A stretch of 64,000 nt of DNA from Terriglobia bacterium (lineage in GTDB: Bacteria; Acidobacteriota; Terriglobia; Terriglobales; Acidobacteriaceae), in NCBI GenBank assembly GCA_020073495.1, contig JAIQFD010000001.1, forward strand, positions 372,001-436,000, read 5' to 3'. The notes beneath the pieces are model-generated. The model had not been told where the DNA came from and made no database searches. It worked only from the letters and a program-made list of their open reading frames with translations. Positions 17,666 through 28,462 of the stretch are shown in pieces. The stretch's first letter is position 1. Each line of letters opens with the position of its first letter. The translations under genes and the position numbers were made by a program.

Positions 17666-19399
17666 TTACTCGACAATGAACCTGGCCGTGGGAGTGACCG
17701 TCTGCTTCGAGACATTGTCGCTCACCTTGATGGTGATCTGGTACAGACCGGGCTCCACTTTGTCCAGGGGCAGGCTCTTAAGCAGGGTGATCTGGTCGCC
17801 GACGTTGCCCATGGTTTCGGTGGATTCGACCTGCTTGACCACTTCTTTCTTGGTCGAAGTGTTCACAATGTCGTACTCGATGGTGGCCGAGGGTTTCTTT
17901 TTCTGCTCGTCGATGCCGAGATTATAGATCTGCATCCAGAAGTTGACCTTCTGGCCGGCGATCCGCTTGAAGGTGGCGGGCTTGCCATCGGCGCCATCCA
18001 CGCGCGGGCGCACCCTGGTGGTGCCGATCACGAAGTTGCCGGAGCCCACGTTGCGGGATGGCACGGGCTCCATCTGATCGGCCACGATGAGGGTCGAGTT
18101 GGCCAGCTTGTCATCGCCGAAGTCGGGGACGCGGATGCCGCGGCTCCACGTACCCACGCGGTCGCCGTTGACGTCCTTCAGAACGATGTCCACCCGGTAG
18201 AGATTGGGACGCAGCGGCAGCGCCTTCCAGTACACCGAGGAATTCTCGATGGTCTTGGGAAGCAGCTCGGCGGGCACGTCCACGCGGACCGTGTCCTCAA
18301 AGGTCTGGGCGATGCGGCCCGTGAGGGTGGTGACCCGGCCGAAGATGTTCACCACTCCGCGCTGCACGCCGTCTTTGTTGACGAAGGTGACGTCCTTGTT
18401 CTTCACCTGGATAGTGATCGGCACCAGCACGGTGTCGGAGGTCACCTTCACGAAATCGGCGCGCACTTCGAAGGGCAGCAGGTTGACGCTGATCTTGTGA
18501 GTGACGACCTCTTCCAGGTCTTTGAACTTGACCGTGGGCGGCCGGCTGAGCTTGGCGAATGTCTCCAGGCGGTCAAACTGCTTGCTTTGCAGATTCTGGT
18601 TGAACGGCGAGGCGCCCAGGCTCTCCAGCCCGCCGCCGGTGAAGCGATCGGCCTTGTTTGCCATGCCCATCTGTTCATACAAGGTCAGGCCGGCGTTGGG
18701 GACGTGGAGGAGCGCGTCCTTTTTGGAGCGGTCGAGGGTCATCTGGTACTCGCCGCTCATGCTCGGGTCCACGAATTCGATCTCGATGTTCTGCCCGATG
18801 CCCTCCAGGTAACGATAGGTCCAGACCTCGAACGGAAAGGTCGAAGTGCTGCCGCCACCCTCTTCCATGGGGCGCTGGTAGAAGCCGCCGGAGGGATGAG
18901 TCTCGATGTTGTCGGCCGGGCCATACATGATGTACATGCGGCCGCGGTCGGACTTCCAGCCGGGAATGCCCGAGGCAAAGTGCTCGTTGGCGTAGGTGAT
19001 GCGGCGGTAGTGTTCTTCCTTGTACTCGTTCTCGACGGTGTCCGGAGTGGGATCGCGGCGGAGCCAGAACTGTTCGATGAACTGGTCCCGCTCCTCGTCG
19101 TTGGAGAGTTGCTTGAAGGCGGTGCGCTCCTCGTCGGTGATGATCCAGGCGACGTCCTGGTTCAGCCATTTCTTGTAAGTGCCTTCGAGCTCCTGCTTGA
19201 GCTTTTTCTCCTGCTGCTTCTTCTGCTCGGGGGTAGGAGGACGCTTCAGCGGGTCGACCTGCTGATCGGACTGGGAGGTAGCGGCCTTGCCTTGGGATGA
19301 AGAGGTTGCCGGTGGTTTCGAGGCGTCCTGAGCCAGCGCCATCCCGGGCGCCAAGATGCCTGCTAAAAGGACGGAAATCGAACGCCCAACAAACCTCAA
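17666..19399 (-). CDS. GWxTD-domain secreted protein
   Basis: The product (about 577 residues) has a signal peptide (RFVGRSISVLLAGILAPGMA, cleavage near ALAQ), a charged linker, and a GWxTD domain around residues 70-220: EQFWLRRDPTPDTVENEYKE and FASGIPGWKSDRGRMYIMYG. A beta-rich C-terminal half ends in an Ig-like strand pattern (GLYQITIKVSDNVSKQTVT). The start is uncertain. I prefer TTG at 19399, with GAGGTG 6 nt upstream; GTG at 19408 is next best, and a much longer frame to 19513 lacks a signal peptide at its start. GWxTD proteins are periplasmic or surface proteins of unknown role. Confidence 0.85.
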   Translation of the reverse strand: MRFVGRSISVLLAGILAPGMALAQDASKPPATSSSQGKAATSQSDQQVDPLKRPPTPEQKKQQEKKLKQELEGTYKKWLNQDVAWIITDEERTAFKQLSNDEERDQFIEQFWLRRDPTPDTVENEYKEEHYRRITYANEHFASGIPGWKSDRGRMYIMYGPADNIETHPSGGFYQRPMEEGGGSTSTFPFEVWTYRYLEGIGQNIEIEFVDPSMSGEYQMTLDRSKKDALLHVPNAGLTLYEQMGMANKADRFTGGGLESLGASPFNQNLQSKQFDRLETFAKLSRPPTVKFKDLEEVVTHKISVNLLPFEVRADFVKVTSDTVLVPITIQVKNKDVTFVNKDGVQRGVVNIFGRVTTLTGRIAQTFEDTVRVDVPAELLPKTIENSSVYWKALPLRPNLYRVDIVLKDVNGDRVGTWSRGIRVPDFGDDKLANSTLIVADQMEPVPSRNVGSGNFVIGTTRVRPRVDGADGKPATFKRIAGQKVNFWMQIYNLGIDEQKKKPSATIEYDIVNTSTKKEVVKQVESTETMGNVGDQITLLKSLPLDKVEPGLYQITIKVSDNVSKQTVTPTARFIVE

Positions 19400-19710
19400 G
19401 AAAGACACCTCGGGGAGAGTCTGGATGCCAATTCTAGGTTCTTGAGGGATGGAAAGCAAGGCGCGGGGGCGCGTCCGATGCGGCTGAAAACGGCTCACAA
19501 ACCCTTGTGACATAACGGACTGGGGCCCGTCTATAGGGGGAGGAACGGGTGCGCCGGCGCGCTCCAGCCGATATAATCGGGAAGGAATAGACGCCCCCAG
19601 ATTTCGCCGATGCGGGTCGGTTGGGAGGGAACTTTTCCGACGGCGCGAACGTTAGTACATTACAGAGCGGGCCCTCGCTCGCACCGCGGCTTTGTATGTA
19701 TAGAGGAACG
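19400..19710. other. Divergent intergenic spacer
   Basis: This 311-bp spacer separates the GWxTD gene from the efflux adaptor gene. A TATAAT at 19572-19577 within the small palindrome CGATATAATCG is a plausible -10 for the plus strand, but no good -35 is visible. No RNA gene or conserved frame was found. Confidence 0.4.
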
Positions 19711-21081
19711 ATGAAGAACTGGAAGAAGATCGCAATCATCGCCGGCATCGTCTTGCTGGTCCTGATCGTCGCCGGCGCCATCTACTCGCGAACCCAGGCG
19801 GGGGTGGTGACGGTACAGACGGGCAAGGTCATCCACGAGGACCTGGCCAGCATCGTGACGGCCTCGGGGGAGATCAAACCCCTGACCTACGTCAACATCG
19901 GCGCCAACGCCTTCGGCAAGATCACGAACCTCTATGTGCAGGAAGGCGAACGGGTCAAGAAGGGCCAGATGCTGGCGCAGATCGAGAACGTGCAGCCGGA
20001 GGCGAACGTCGCCGGCATGAAGGCAGGGCTGGAGGCGACGGCGGGGGACGCGACTGCGGCCGATGCGGCCTATAACACGGCAGTGGCCGACCTGGCCCGC
20101 GCCAAGGCCGATGCGGAGCGAGCCAAACTGGACTACGAGCGTGCCGACGGGCTGTACAAGGACCGGTTGATCGCCAAGGCGGACTACGACCTGAAGAAGG
20201 CAACGTGGGAGATGGCAGCGTCCGGACTTTCGCAGGCACAGGCGCGGATCGTGCAGACCAAAGCGCAGCGCGATGCGGCCCACGTGCGCATCAGCCAGGC
20301 ACGGGCTCAGCTGACCTCGGCCTCCGACGTCCTGAGCAAGACCATCTACACCGCCCCCTACGACGGTCTCATCACCAACCTGCCGGTGCGCCAGGGCGAG
20401 ACGGTCGTGATCGGCATCCAGAACGCGCCGGGCAGCACGCTGATGACGCTGGCGGACACGTCGGTGATCACAGCCGAAGTGAAAGTTGACGAAACCGACA
20501 TCGTGAACGTGAAACTGAATCAGCCGGCAGAGGTGACGATCGACGCCATGCCGGGCAAGACGTTCAAGGGGCATGTGACCCAGATCGGCGACAATGCGAT
20601 CGTGCGCTCCACCGGGGTGGCGACGACGCAGACCACGACCGGCAGCCAGGAGGCCAAAGACTTCAAGGTGGTGGTGACCCTGGATGATCCGCCCCCGAAC
20701 CTGCGCCCCGGCCTGTCCACGACCGCCAAGATCACGACGGCGACGAAGTCAAATGTGGTGGTGATCCCCATCCAGGCGCTGACCATCCGGCAGAAGGCCG
20801 ACCTCGAGGCCAAGGACAAGAGAGAATCGGTGCAGGCCGCCAGCCCGACGCCGAAGAAGGACAAGGAAGAGATCCAGGGCGTGTTCGTGGTGCGCAACAA
20901 GAAGGCCGAGTTCGTGAAGGTGGACACGGGCATCACGGGCGTGACCGAGATCGAGGTCCTGAACGGCCTGAAGGACGGCGACGAGATCGTCACCGGGAGT
21001 TACAAGGTGCTGCGCACGCTCAAGAACGGAGCGAGCGTCAAGGTGGACAACACCGTAAAGGCCCAGGAAAAAGAGTCGTAA
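19711..21081 (+). CDS. HlyD/AcrA-type membrane fusion (efflux adaptor) protein
   Basis: The 456-residue protein has an N-terminal membrane anchor ([20 protein letters not shown]), a biotinyl-lipoyl-like half ([40 protein letters not shown]), a coiled-coil hairpin rich in Ala and charged residues (about 110-215), the second lipoyl half ([20 protein letters not shown]), and beta-barrel domains. It links an inner-membrane pump to the outer membrane. The ATG at 19711 is preceded by GAGGA. A MacB-type ATPase follows, so a MacA-like role is likely. Confidence 0.9.
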   Translation: MKNWKKIAIIAGIVLLVLIVAGAIYSRTQAGVVTVQTGKVIHEDLASIVTASGEIKPLTYVNIGANAFGKITNLYVQEGERVKKGQMLAQIENVQPEANVAGMKAGLEATAGDATAADAAYNTAVADLARAKADAERAKLDYERADGLYKDRLIAKADYDLKKATWEMAASGLSQAQARIVQTKAQRDAAHVRISQARAQLTSASDVLSKTIYTAPYDGLITNLPVRQGETVVIGIQNAPGSTLMTLADTSVITAEVKVDETDIVNVKLNQPAEVTIDAMPGKTFKGHVTQIGDNAIVRSTGVATTQTTTGSQEAKDFKVVVTLDDPPPNLRPGLSTTAKITTATKSNVVVIPIQALTIRQKADLEAKDKRESVQAASPTPKKDKEEIQGVFVVRNKKAEFVKVDTGITGVTEIEVLNGLKDGDEIVTGSYKVLRTLKNGASVKVDNTVKAQEKES

Positions 21082-21128
21082 GGCAGCGCGCCTTACAGGA
21101 CGAGGAACAGGTGGACGAGGAGAAGCGG

Positions 21129-21866
<738 letters not shown>

Positions 21867-21896
21867 TTTTCAGTCGTCAGTTGTCAGTTGTCAGAG

Positions 21897-21919
21897 AGGC
21901 CGCGGGGACGCGGCCTTTT
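21897..21919 (+). terminator. Rho-independent terminator after the ABC ATPase
   Basis: An 8-bp perfect stem (AGGCCGCG / CGCGGCCT) with loop GGGA is followed by TTTTG, about 30 bp after the stop codon of the ATPase gene. Confidence 0.75.
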
Positions 21920-21936
21920 GTTGCGCCGGAAATATG

Positions 21937-21960
21937 AAGGCCTCCGCTGGCGGAGGCCTT
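21937..21960. terminator. Hairpin between convergent genes
   Basis: A 10-bp perfect stem (AAGGCCTCCG / CGGAGGCCTT) with loop CTGG lies between convergent transcription units. It could stop transcription from both sides, though T-runs are short. Confidence 0.5.
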
Positions 21961-21969
21961 AGTCATTGA

Positions 21970-21993
21970 GGAGACGCCCTGACGGGCGTTTCT
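21970..21993. repeat. Dispersed inverted repeat, copy 2
   Basis: GGAGACGCCC, loop TGAC, GGGCGTTTCT followed by ACGG. This is a near-copy of the element at 13999-14022, with one substitution in each arm. It abuts the 3' end of the transpeptidase-domain gene. Confidence 0.7.
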
Positions 21994-21999
21994 ACGGAA

Positions 22000-23208
22000 T
22001 CATTGCGTCGAGCCGGCCGACTGCGCGGGAGTGCGATTGGAGGACGTTGCCTTGGTTTCGGTGAAGAAGCTGTGGTCGTAGAGATTGCGGTACATGCGGC
22101 CGGCGATCTCGGCGGCCTTGGGGCCGTAGGTGGGACGCCCGCCTTGCAGGAAAACCACGGTGACGATGCGGCCGTGCTGAGTGTTGGAGTAGCTGGCGAA
22201 CCAGCCGAAGCGTGTGCCGTCCTTGGAGCAGGTGCCGGTCTTGCCCAGGATCTCTTCCTCGCTGAAGTTGTAGCGGACGCTGCGCGCGGTGCCGTACTCG
22301 ACGGCGCCGGCCATGCCGTCGGCGATCTCAGGAACCAGCGGCGCGATGTCGAGCTGCCGCTTCAGCTTGGGCTGGAAGCCAGCCACCTCCGCGGGAGAGT
22401 TCGGGTGCTGGAGGTAGTAGAGCGAGCCGCCGTTGGCGATGGCTGAAACCAGCGCGCCCAGTTGCAGCGGCGTGATGGAGATGCTGTCGCCGTAGGAGCA
22501 CATCTTGCCCACCCCGCCGAGCCTGGCGTCGAGCACTTCTGTGGGATAGACGCCAAGGTGTTCGCCCTCGATGTTCCATCCAGCCATTTCGCCCAGGCCG
22601 TAAAGCTGGGCGTAGTGGTGCACCTTGTCGAAGCCAAGGCGGCGCCCTACGTTCTCAAAGTACGCGTTGTTGGAGTGCGCGAGGGCCTCGGTCAGATTCA
22701 TGCGCACGCGGCGGCCAAGGCGGATCTCGGTGTCCTTGTCGATGACGTGCTCGCTCAGGGCGGCCAAGGCGACGGCCAACTTGATGGTGGAGCAGGGTTG
22801 GGCGCCTTCGGAGAGCGCCAGCTTCTGGTTGACCATGGCCAGAACGCGTCCGCTGGTGGGGTCGATGGCCACAACCGTGCCATTCATGTTGCCCAGGGCC
22901 TCGGTCGCAGCCTGGCGCACCACCGGGTCTTCGCCCGCGATGACGTCGCCCGCGGTCACGTCGTCGACGTAGGAGCTGGTGTAAAAGCGCTCGTAGTAGC
23001 GACGCCGACGGCTCTTGCGGCTGTGCTTCAGCCGGGTCATTTTCGTGCTGGCCTTCGGATTCTCGGCGATGGACGAGGTAGAAGAACCAGAAGAGCGGGA
23101 CTTCGAATTAGCGGCGCTGTCGGTGGAACTCGCGGCAAGGGCGGCGGCGCACCACATCATCGCCGCGACCAGTACCAGAACGACCCGAATCGATAGAATT
23201 TTTTTCAT
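22000..23208 (-). CDS. Penicillin-binding transpeptidase-domain protein
   Basis: The 402-residue product has a signal or anchor segment (residues 3-25), a Ser/Lys/Arg-rich linker (about 26-72, SRKSRRRRYY), and a transpeptidase domain. Active-site motifs are S140-T-I-K143 (PCSTIKLAVAL), S179-N-N in AHSNNAYF, and KTG in ILGKTGTCSKDG near residue 310. This is the fold of class B penicillin-binding proteins and class D beta-lactamases. The N-terminal pedestal usual for PBP2/PBP3 is missing. It probably acts on peptidoglycan in the periplasm; beta-lactam binding or hydrolysis cannot be excluded. Confidence 0.85.
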   Translation of the reverse strand: MKKILSIRVVLVLVAAMMWCAAALAASSTDSAANSKSRSSGSSTSSIAENPKASTKMTRLKHSRKSRRRRYYERFYTSSYVDDVTAGDVIAGEDPVVRQAATEALGNMNGTVVAIDPTSGRVLAMVNQKLALSEGAQPCSTIKLAVALAALSEHVIDKDTEIRLGRRVRMNLTEALAHSNNAYFENVGRRLGFDKVHHYAQLYGLGEMAGWNIEGEHLGVYPTEVLDARLGGVGKMCSYGDSISITPLQLGALVSAIANGGSLYYLQHPNSPAEVAGFQPKLKRQLDIAPLVPEIADGMAGAVEYGTARSVRYNFSEEEILGKTGTCSKDGTRFGWFASYSNTQHGRIVTVVFLQGGRPTYGPKAAEIAGRMYRNLYDHSFFTETKATSSNRTPAQSAGSTQ

Positions 23209-23476
23209 TACTCCCTATGCCCTAGTTCGACCCCATAACCTGCTGCGTACCCCACGCCCGACAGACACCCCGCCCACATCTTGCGAGCAAAGGGATCTGT
23301 CCCGGAGAGAATGGCAGAGCTTTCGCGATAGTAAGAGAGCAGCACACGCGAGTTCAACGGAAAAGTGCACACTTGTTTCAAGAAAAATGGCCGTAAGCGA
23401 TGGATGCAGCGGCTCGGCTCAGAGTTGCGGGAAGAGTGGACAGTGGTCAGTGGTTTGGAGAATCAGCCACCGGCCA

Positions 23477-24685
23477 CTATCGGATGGGACTGATGGTGAT
23501 GGGCCCCATGGAAACACGCTCGCCGACCACCGACGATCCTCTCTCCTGAACCTGTTCGTGGACCTCCCCGAGCCTCTGGCGCAAAGCGGCGAGCAACAGA
23601 CCCACGGCGTTGGCCACGCGCTGGCGCCGGGTCAGCGGCTCGAGTTCGCCTTCCTTCACCCCCAGGCGTGCCACTTGCGTGCCCGGGGTGCCGTGGGAAT
23701 CGAGCATGAAAATGTAGTGGTACGCCAGCCAGAACAGGCAGGGGACCAGCAGGCCGATGGGGAGGGCCAGCTTGGACTGCGGGACGCTGGAGGAGAATTC
23801 GAAGACCAGCACGCCGAACAGCACCGTGGCAGCGAGAACGATCACGCCGTCCACGCAGGTGCCGAAGATGCGCTCCGCGGTGTTCTCGGCGGCAAGAGAG
23901 AGCAACGCGGGATGGTCATCCGAGCCCAGCGTGCTGGGCGCCACGTGGATGCTGGCGGCGAAGTCGCGTGGCGTATCCGCGTCCCGGTACCGGCTGGGCA
24001 TGGCGATGCGCGAGGGGGCGACGGTGTTGACGAAGATCCAGTCCTTCAGCGCGCTCGAGCACTGCTCGGGAACGTCCACGAAGCGGATGCCGGCGCGGCC
24101 GGAGGCGTCGGCCCAGGTGATCTCGCCGCTGACCTGCAGGCGCTTTTTGGTGCCGGGCAGATCGAAGCGAAGTTGCAACACCTTGCTGGCTTCCACCGGC
24201 GCAAGCGCCTGGATGGCCATGCCACCCTCGCTCAGGTCGAGGATGATGGCCTGCTCGGAAAGAGAATTCATCTCGACGAACGCCAGGGTCTGTACCTGCA
24301 CACGGACAGAACGGCGTCCCATGCGGAAGATCAGCCCCTTCATGGCGCGGATGGTGCGCGCCACCGGTTCCGGAGCCATCGGCTTGCAGAGGACAAAGTT
24401 GGCGCCATTATCGAGCGCACCCTGCATGGCGGCCAGGTTCTCAACCAGCGCCAGGCTGATGGCGTTCTTGTTGTCGCCGGTCAGGCGCACATAGCGCAGC
24501 AGGTCGGAGGCGTCGGCGACCTGGCAGTCCACGATGACCGCCTCATATCTTTCGTGCACCAGGCGGTCGAGTGCCTGGTCGCGATCGTGGCAGAGCTCAA
24601 CCGTTACTTCAAGGTCGCCCAGCACGTCGCTGAGGACATAGATGGATTCCGATTCCTCGCAGAGGAGTAAGGCCCGCATTTCCAT
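23477..24685 (-). CDS. Receiver-like + PilZ + RDD fusion membrane protein
   Basis: The product (402 residues from ATG 24685) has three parts. Residues 1-115 resemble a response-regulator receiver fold (MRALLLCEESESIYVLSDVL, YEAVIVDCQVADASDLLRYV, NFVLCKPMAP), with Asp in VDCQ at the phosphoacceptor place and the conserved Lys in CKP. Residues about 120-225 match a PilZ domain (RRSVRVQVQTLAFVEM, ILDLSEGGMAIQA). The C-terminal part is RDD-like, with two membrane helices and GTPGTQVARLGVKEGE. PilZ domains usually bind c-di-GMP, so this may link a phosphorelay and c-di-GMP to a membrane function. It lies downstream of ftsZ with a repeat-containing gap. No clear ribosome site marks the start. Confidence 0.75.
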   Translation of the reverse strand: MEMRALLLCEESESIYVLSDVLGDLEVTVELCHDRDQALDRLVHERYEAVIVDCQVADASDLLRYVRLTGDNKNAISLALVENLAAMQGALDNGANFVLCKPMAPEPVARTIRAMKGLIFRMGRRSVRVQVQTLAFVEMNSLSEQAIILDLSEGGMAIQALAPVEASKVLQLRFDLPGTKKRLQVSGEITWADASGRAGIRFVDVPEQCSSALKDWIFVNTVAPSRIAMPSRYRDADTPRDFAASIHVAPSTLGSDDHPALLSLAAENTAERIFGTCVDGVIVLAATVLFGVLVFEFSSSVPQSKLALPIGLLVPCLFWLAYHYIFMLDSHGTPGTQVARLGVKEGELEPLTRRQRVANAVGLLLAALRQRLGEVHEQVQERGSSVVGERVSMGPITISPIR

Positions 24686-24785
24686 AGCACAGGCGATGCT
24701 AGCGCCCAGATTATGGCAGTAACATTGACCAGGTTGATTCCGGGGGTAACCTTTGAGGTTCCTGCAAGTCTCGGCGAAGAAGATT

Positions 24786-24864
24786 CGACCGCAGAGACCG
24801 CAGAGGTCGCAGAGAGTCAAATCCACTTCTCACTGCGTTCTCAGCGTTCTCTGCGGTTCAATCC
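24786..24864. repeat. Short-period repeat element at the 3' end of ftsZ
   Basis: The stretch consists of degenerate CCGCAGAG/CGCAGAG units, followed by the reverse-complement pattern (TTCTCAGCGTTCTCTGCGG), so it can fold on itself. It abuts the ftsZ stop codon. Similar CTCGGCG-type units end the elements at 56853 and 58363. Confidence 0.5.
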
Positions 24865-26112
24865 TCAGTGGTGCTCGCCGCGCTTGCGGATGAAGGCGGG
24901 CACGTCCAGATCGTCCTGCTCCACGCTTCCCTTCACCGAATCCTTCACCGCATCGAGCGACGGTGTCTCGCGGTGCGGGATGTTGGCCTGGGTACGCTCG
25001 GTGGCGCGCGCGGGGGGCGGAGCGATGGGCGGAGGCGGGGCCACCGGCCGCGGCCCGGCGGGGACGAAGGACGACTGCTGGCGCGCCTGCGCGATGGCGG
25101 CCTGCGCCGCCGTCACTTTCTCCCGCTTGGGCAGGTGGTCGGTCTTGAAGCCGGTGGCGATGACCGTGATCTTGACCTCGTCCTTCATCTTCTCGTCGTG
25201 CACCGCGCCGAAAATGATGTTGGCGTCCTCGTGGGCGGCGCTCTGGATGATGGTGGAGGCCTCGTTCACCTCGGCCAGCTTCAGCGAGCTGGAGCCGGTG
25301 ATGTTGATGAGCAGGCCGCGGGCGCCGTCGATGGCGCCGGCCTCGAGCAGCGGCGAGGCGATGGCGCGGTTGGCCGCCTCGATGGCGCGCCGCTCGCCCC
25401 TGGCCTGCGCGGTGCCCATGACGGCGTAGCCCATCCCTTGCATGATCGCCTTCACGTCGGCGAAGTCACGGTTGATGATGCCGGGAATGGTGATGATGTC
25501 GGAAATGCCCTGCACCGCCTGGCGCAGGATGTCGTCGGCCACGCGGAACGATTCGAAGAAGCCCGCGTTCTGGGCCACGGCGAGCAGCTTCTCGTTGGGG
25601 ATGACGATGGTGGTGTCCACGGAGTCGATCAGGTCGGCGAGACCGCGCTCCGCCTGGGTCATGCGGCGCTTGCCCTCGAAGGCGAACGGCTTGGTGACCA
25701 CCGCGACGGTGAGTGCGCCCATCTCGCTGGCCAGCGAGGCGATGATGGGAGCGGCGCCAGTGCCGGTGCCGCCGCCGAGTCCGGTGGTGACGAAGACCAT
25801 GTCCGCGCCCTCGAGCGCCTCGATGATCTTGTCGGCATCCTCGAGCGCGGCCTTGCGTCCGATCTCCGGGTTGGCGCCGGCGCCCAGCCCGTTGGTCAGT
25901 TTCACGCCGAGCTGGATCTTGATGGGCGCGCGCGACAGTTGCAGCGCCTGAAGATCGGTGTTGGCGGTCAGGAACTCGACGCCCTCGAGATGGGCGTCGA
26001 TCATGCGATTGACGGCGTTGCCGCCGCCGCCACCCACGCCGATGACCTTGATCTTGGCGTTGTTGCGCGGGTCTTCGCCGAACTCGATGCGGATATCGCT
26101 CTTGTCAGTCAT
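24865..26112 (-). CDS. ftsZ: Cell division protein FtsZ
   Basis: The 415-residue tubulin homologue has the GTP-binding signature GGGTGTG at residues 113-119, an N-terminal [18 protein letters not shown], the T7-loop region ([12 protein letters not shown]) and a C-terminal peptide [13 protein letters not shown] that fits the FtsA/ZipA-binding tail after a Pro/Ala-rich linker. FtsZ polymerises at midcell to form the Z-ring. It starts 11 bp after ftsA and is the last gene of the dcw cluster. Confidence 0.99.
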   Translation of the reverse strand: MTDKSDIRIEFGEDPRNNAKIKVIGVGGGGGNAVNRMIDAHLEGVEFLTANTDLQALQLSRAPIKIQLGVKLTNGLGAGANPEIGRKAALEDADKIIEALEGADMVFVTTGLGGGTGTGAAPIIASLASEMGALTVAVVTKPFAFEGKRRMTQAERGLADLIDSVDTTIVIPNEKLLAVAQNAGFFESFRVADDILRQAVQGISDIITIPGIINRDFADVKAIMQGMGYAVMGTAQARGERRAIEAANRAIASPLLEAGAIDGARGLLINITGSSSLKLAEVNEASTIIQSAAHEDANIIFGAVHDEKMKDEVKITVIATGFKTDHLPKREKVTAAQAAIAQARQQSSFVPAGPRPVAPPPPIAPPPARATERTQANIPHRETPSLDAVKDSVKGSVEQDDLDVPAFIRKRGEHH

Positions 26113-26123
26113 TCCCCACTCCG

Positions 26124-27338
26124 TCAGGCTCGCTTCGCGAAAAGCGCTTTCAACTTCGAGGTGAAGCTATTGTCTTGTGTGCCGCGGGCCAGCCGGGCAC
26201 GGTTTCCGTAAAAGATCATTCCGATGGAACAGGCGAACTCGGGCTCGGCCAGCTGCGAGGGCATCTTGGAGATGGGCAGCGGGACGGCCTTGCGCCCGGG
26301 CCGGCGCAGGACGTCCTCGGCGACCTCGAGCAGGGCGTTGAGGCGAGAGCCGCCGCCGGTGAGCGCGATCCCCGCGCTGCAGAGGTCGAGCACGCCGGCA
26401 TGGCGCAGGTTGTCGCGCAGCATCTCGAACAGCTCGCGGGCCCGCGGCTCGATGATCTCGGAGAGGAAGCGCTGCGGCATCAGACGCGAGGGCCGGTCGC
26501 CGACCGCAGTGACCTCGATCTCGTTCTGTTCGGGCACCTTGCTGACCACGGCGCAGCCGAACAGCTTCTTGATCTTCTCGGCGTCGGAAAGCGGGGTGCG
26601 CAAGCCGACGGCGACGTCGCTGGTGAAGTGGTCGCCGCCGATGGGCACTACGCCGGTGTGCACGACGGCGCCCTCGTGGAAGACGATGATGTCGGTGGAG
26701 CCCGCGCCGATGTCGGCCAAGCAGACGCCCAGCTCGCGCTCGTCGGCCTTGAGGCAGGCGTCCGCAGCGGCGAGCGGTTCGAAGACGGTGTCGTCCACGT
26801 GGATGCCGGCGCGGTTCAGCGAAGTGATGATGTTCTGCGCGGCGGTGGAGGCCGCGGTCACCACGTGCACCTGGACCTCGAGCTTGGAGCCGAGCATGCC
26901 CGCGGGATCGCGGATGGAGCCCTGCTCGTCGAGGATGAACTGTTGCGGCAGCAGGTGCAGGATCTCGCGGTCGGGGGGCAGGGTGATGGAGCGGGCGCGC
27001 TCGACGGCGGAGCGGATGTCGTCGCGGGTGATCTCGCGAGAGCGCCCTACATTGATGCCGCCGCGGCTATTGACGCCGCGCACGTGGGCGCCGGCCACGC
27101 CGACCAACGCCCGCTCCACCGCCACCCCGGCGGATTGCTCGGCTTCTTCGACGGCCTTCTGCACGGACACCACGGCCTTCTCCAGGTCGACGATGACGCC
27201 CTTGCGCGAGCCGCGCGATTCGTAGATGCCGTGGCCGCGGTAGCGCGGCCCGGAATCGGTGAGTTCGGCCACCAGCGCGCAGGTCTTGGCGCTGCCCACG
27301 TCAATTGCCGTCAACAGGTTCTGCTGGTCCTTGCTCAT
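26124..27338 (-). CDS. ftsA: Cell division protein FtsA
   Basis: The 404-residue actin-like ATPase begins [19 protein letters not shown], with adenosine-binding motifs [20 protein letters not shown] and [15 protein letters not shown]. The C-terminus ([15 protein letters not shown]) is a typical amphipathic membrane-targeting helix. FtsA anchors FtsZ filaments to the membrane. It lies 4 bp after ftsQ and 11 bp before ftsZ. Confidence 0.98.
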   Translation of the reverse strand: MSKDQQNLLTAIDVGSAKTCALVAELTDSGPRYRGHGIYESRGSRKGVIVDLEKAVVSVQKAVEEAEQSAGVAVERALVGVAGAHVRGVNSRGGINVGRSREITRDDIRSAVERARSITLPPDREILHLLPQQFILDEQGSIRDPAGMLGSKLEVQVHVVTAASTAAQNIITSLNRAGIHVDDTVFEPLAAADACLKADERELGVCLADIGAGSTDIIVFHEGAVVHTGVVPIGGDHFTSDVAVGLRTPLSDAEKIKKLFGCAVVSKVPEQNEIEVTAVGDRPSRLMPQRFLSEIIEPRARELFEMLRDNLRHAGVLDLCSAGIALTGGGSRLNALLEVAEDVLRRPGRKAVPLPISKMPSQLAEPEFACSIGMIFYGNRARLARGTQDNSFTSKLKALFAKRA

Positions 27339-27342
27339 GGCC

Positions 27343-28359
27343 CTAATGCCTGGTCCCCCGTGCCCGGGTGGCCGCCGGCGGTGCGGGCGCCTGGGCCGCG
27401 GGCACGGCTTTCGTGTCCGGGTTGACGATGATCTGGCCCTCGTAGCGCAGGTCCACGGAGTCCAGTTTCTGGCCGGGCACCTGCTGCCGCCACTCGGCGA
27501 CGTGCGCGATGAAGGTCTTGTAACGGCGCAGGAACTCGGAGGACCCCATGTGGATGAGCACCGCGCCTGCGGCTTCGGGCACGATGATCTTCACGTCCTC
27601 GGGATCGGAGAGGTCCACCTCGCTGAGCGCCGACGAATAATTGCCGCCCTCGGAGTCGAGGTCGCGCACCAGGGCGGAGTATATCTTCATGCGCGCGGCG
27701 CGGGTGGAAAGTGGCTCGGATTCCTGCATGCCGGTGATGACCGGGAACGAGTAGTGCGTCTGCCGGGTGGCCGGCATGTCCATCACGACACCGGAAGCGT
27801 CGATGAGAGAAACTCGTGAGCCGATCTGGACGAAAGCGACGGGCGTGCGCTCCTTGATCTCGATGCGCAGGCGGTCGGGCAGCAGGCGCATGACGCTGGC
27901 CGACTCCACCCAGGCGATGTCCTCGAGCTGCTTCTTGCGCTCGAACAGCGGAACGAAGAAGACGTTGCGGCCGATGTCCGATCCCATGACCTCGAGCACC
28001 TGCGCGCGAGTGACGTTGTGGGTGCCGCGGATCTCAAGGTTGCTGCTGGACTCGAGGCGGAAGCGCCAGGAGTGTGCGCCATAGCGGTAGAGCACAGTAG
28101 CGACGGCGCCCACGACGGCGGCCGCGAGCAGGACGATGGCGGCGATCTTGACCCGCCGCGCCGTCCTGCGCGGCAGCGGCCCACGGCGCACCGGCACCCG
28201 CTTCTGGCCGCGCAGGAATGGAGACTCTTCTTCGTTCTCGAGGTCGATCAGGCGGGCATCGGTTTCTTCGATTTCGTCAACGGCGTCGCGCACCGCTCCG
28301 GCTGGAGGCCGGGGCAGCCGTTCGTCTTCTCGCGTGAACTGACCGTTATCGCGCGCCAT
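27343..28359 (-). CDS. ftsQ: Cell division protein FtsQ
   Basis: The protein (338 residues from ATG 28359) has a charged cytosolic N-terminus, one membrane helix (VKIAAIVLLAAAVVGAVATVLY), a POTRA domain (SNLEIRGTHNVTRAQVLEVM) and the FtsQ domain (WVESASVMRLLPDRLRIEIKERTPVAFV). It is a bitopic divisome scaffold. A TTG 12 codons upstream at 28395 is possible but less likely. It lies between murC and ftsA, without the murB and ddl genes that often sit here. Confidence 0.93.
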   Translation of the reverse strand: MARDNGQFTREDERLPRPPAGAVRDAVDEIEETDARLIDLENEEESPFLRGQKRVPVRRGPLPRRTARRVKIAAIVLLAAAVVGAVATVLYRYGAHSWRFRLESSSNLEIRGTHNVTRAQVLEVMGSDIGRNVFFVPLFERKKQLEDIAWVESASVMRLLPDRLRIEIKERTPVAFVQIGSRVSLIDASGVVMDMPATRQTHYSFPVITGMQESEPLSTRAARMKIYSALVRDLDSEGGNYSSALSEVDLSDPEDVKIIVPEAAGAVLIHMGSSEFLRRYKTFIAHVAEWRQQVPGQKLDSVDLRYEGQIIVNPDTKAVPAAQAPAPPAATRARGTRH

Positions 28360-28462
28360 TCCCGACTTTGGAGGGAAACATCGCCGTGGCAGCAACTATA
28401 ACTGCTTTCGTTGCAATTTGAGACAGGGATTTTTGGGTGGTCTGTGGATATTTCGCAGCCGG

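Noticed and set aside
17300-19300. 666-codon plus-strand frame opposite the GWxTD gene
   Set aside because: The minus strand has a signal peptide and a recognised GWxTD motif; the plus frame has no start signal or domain.
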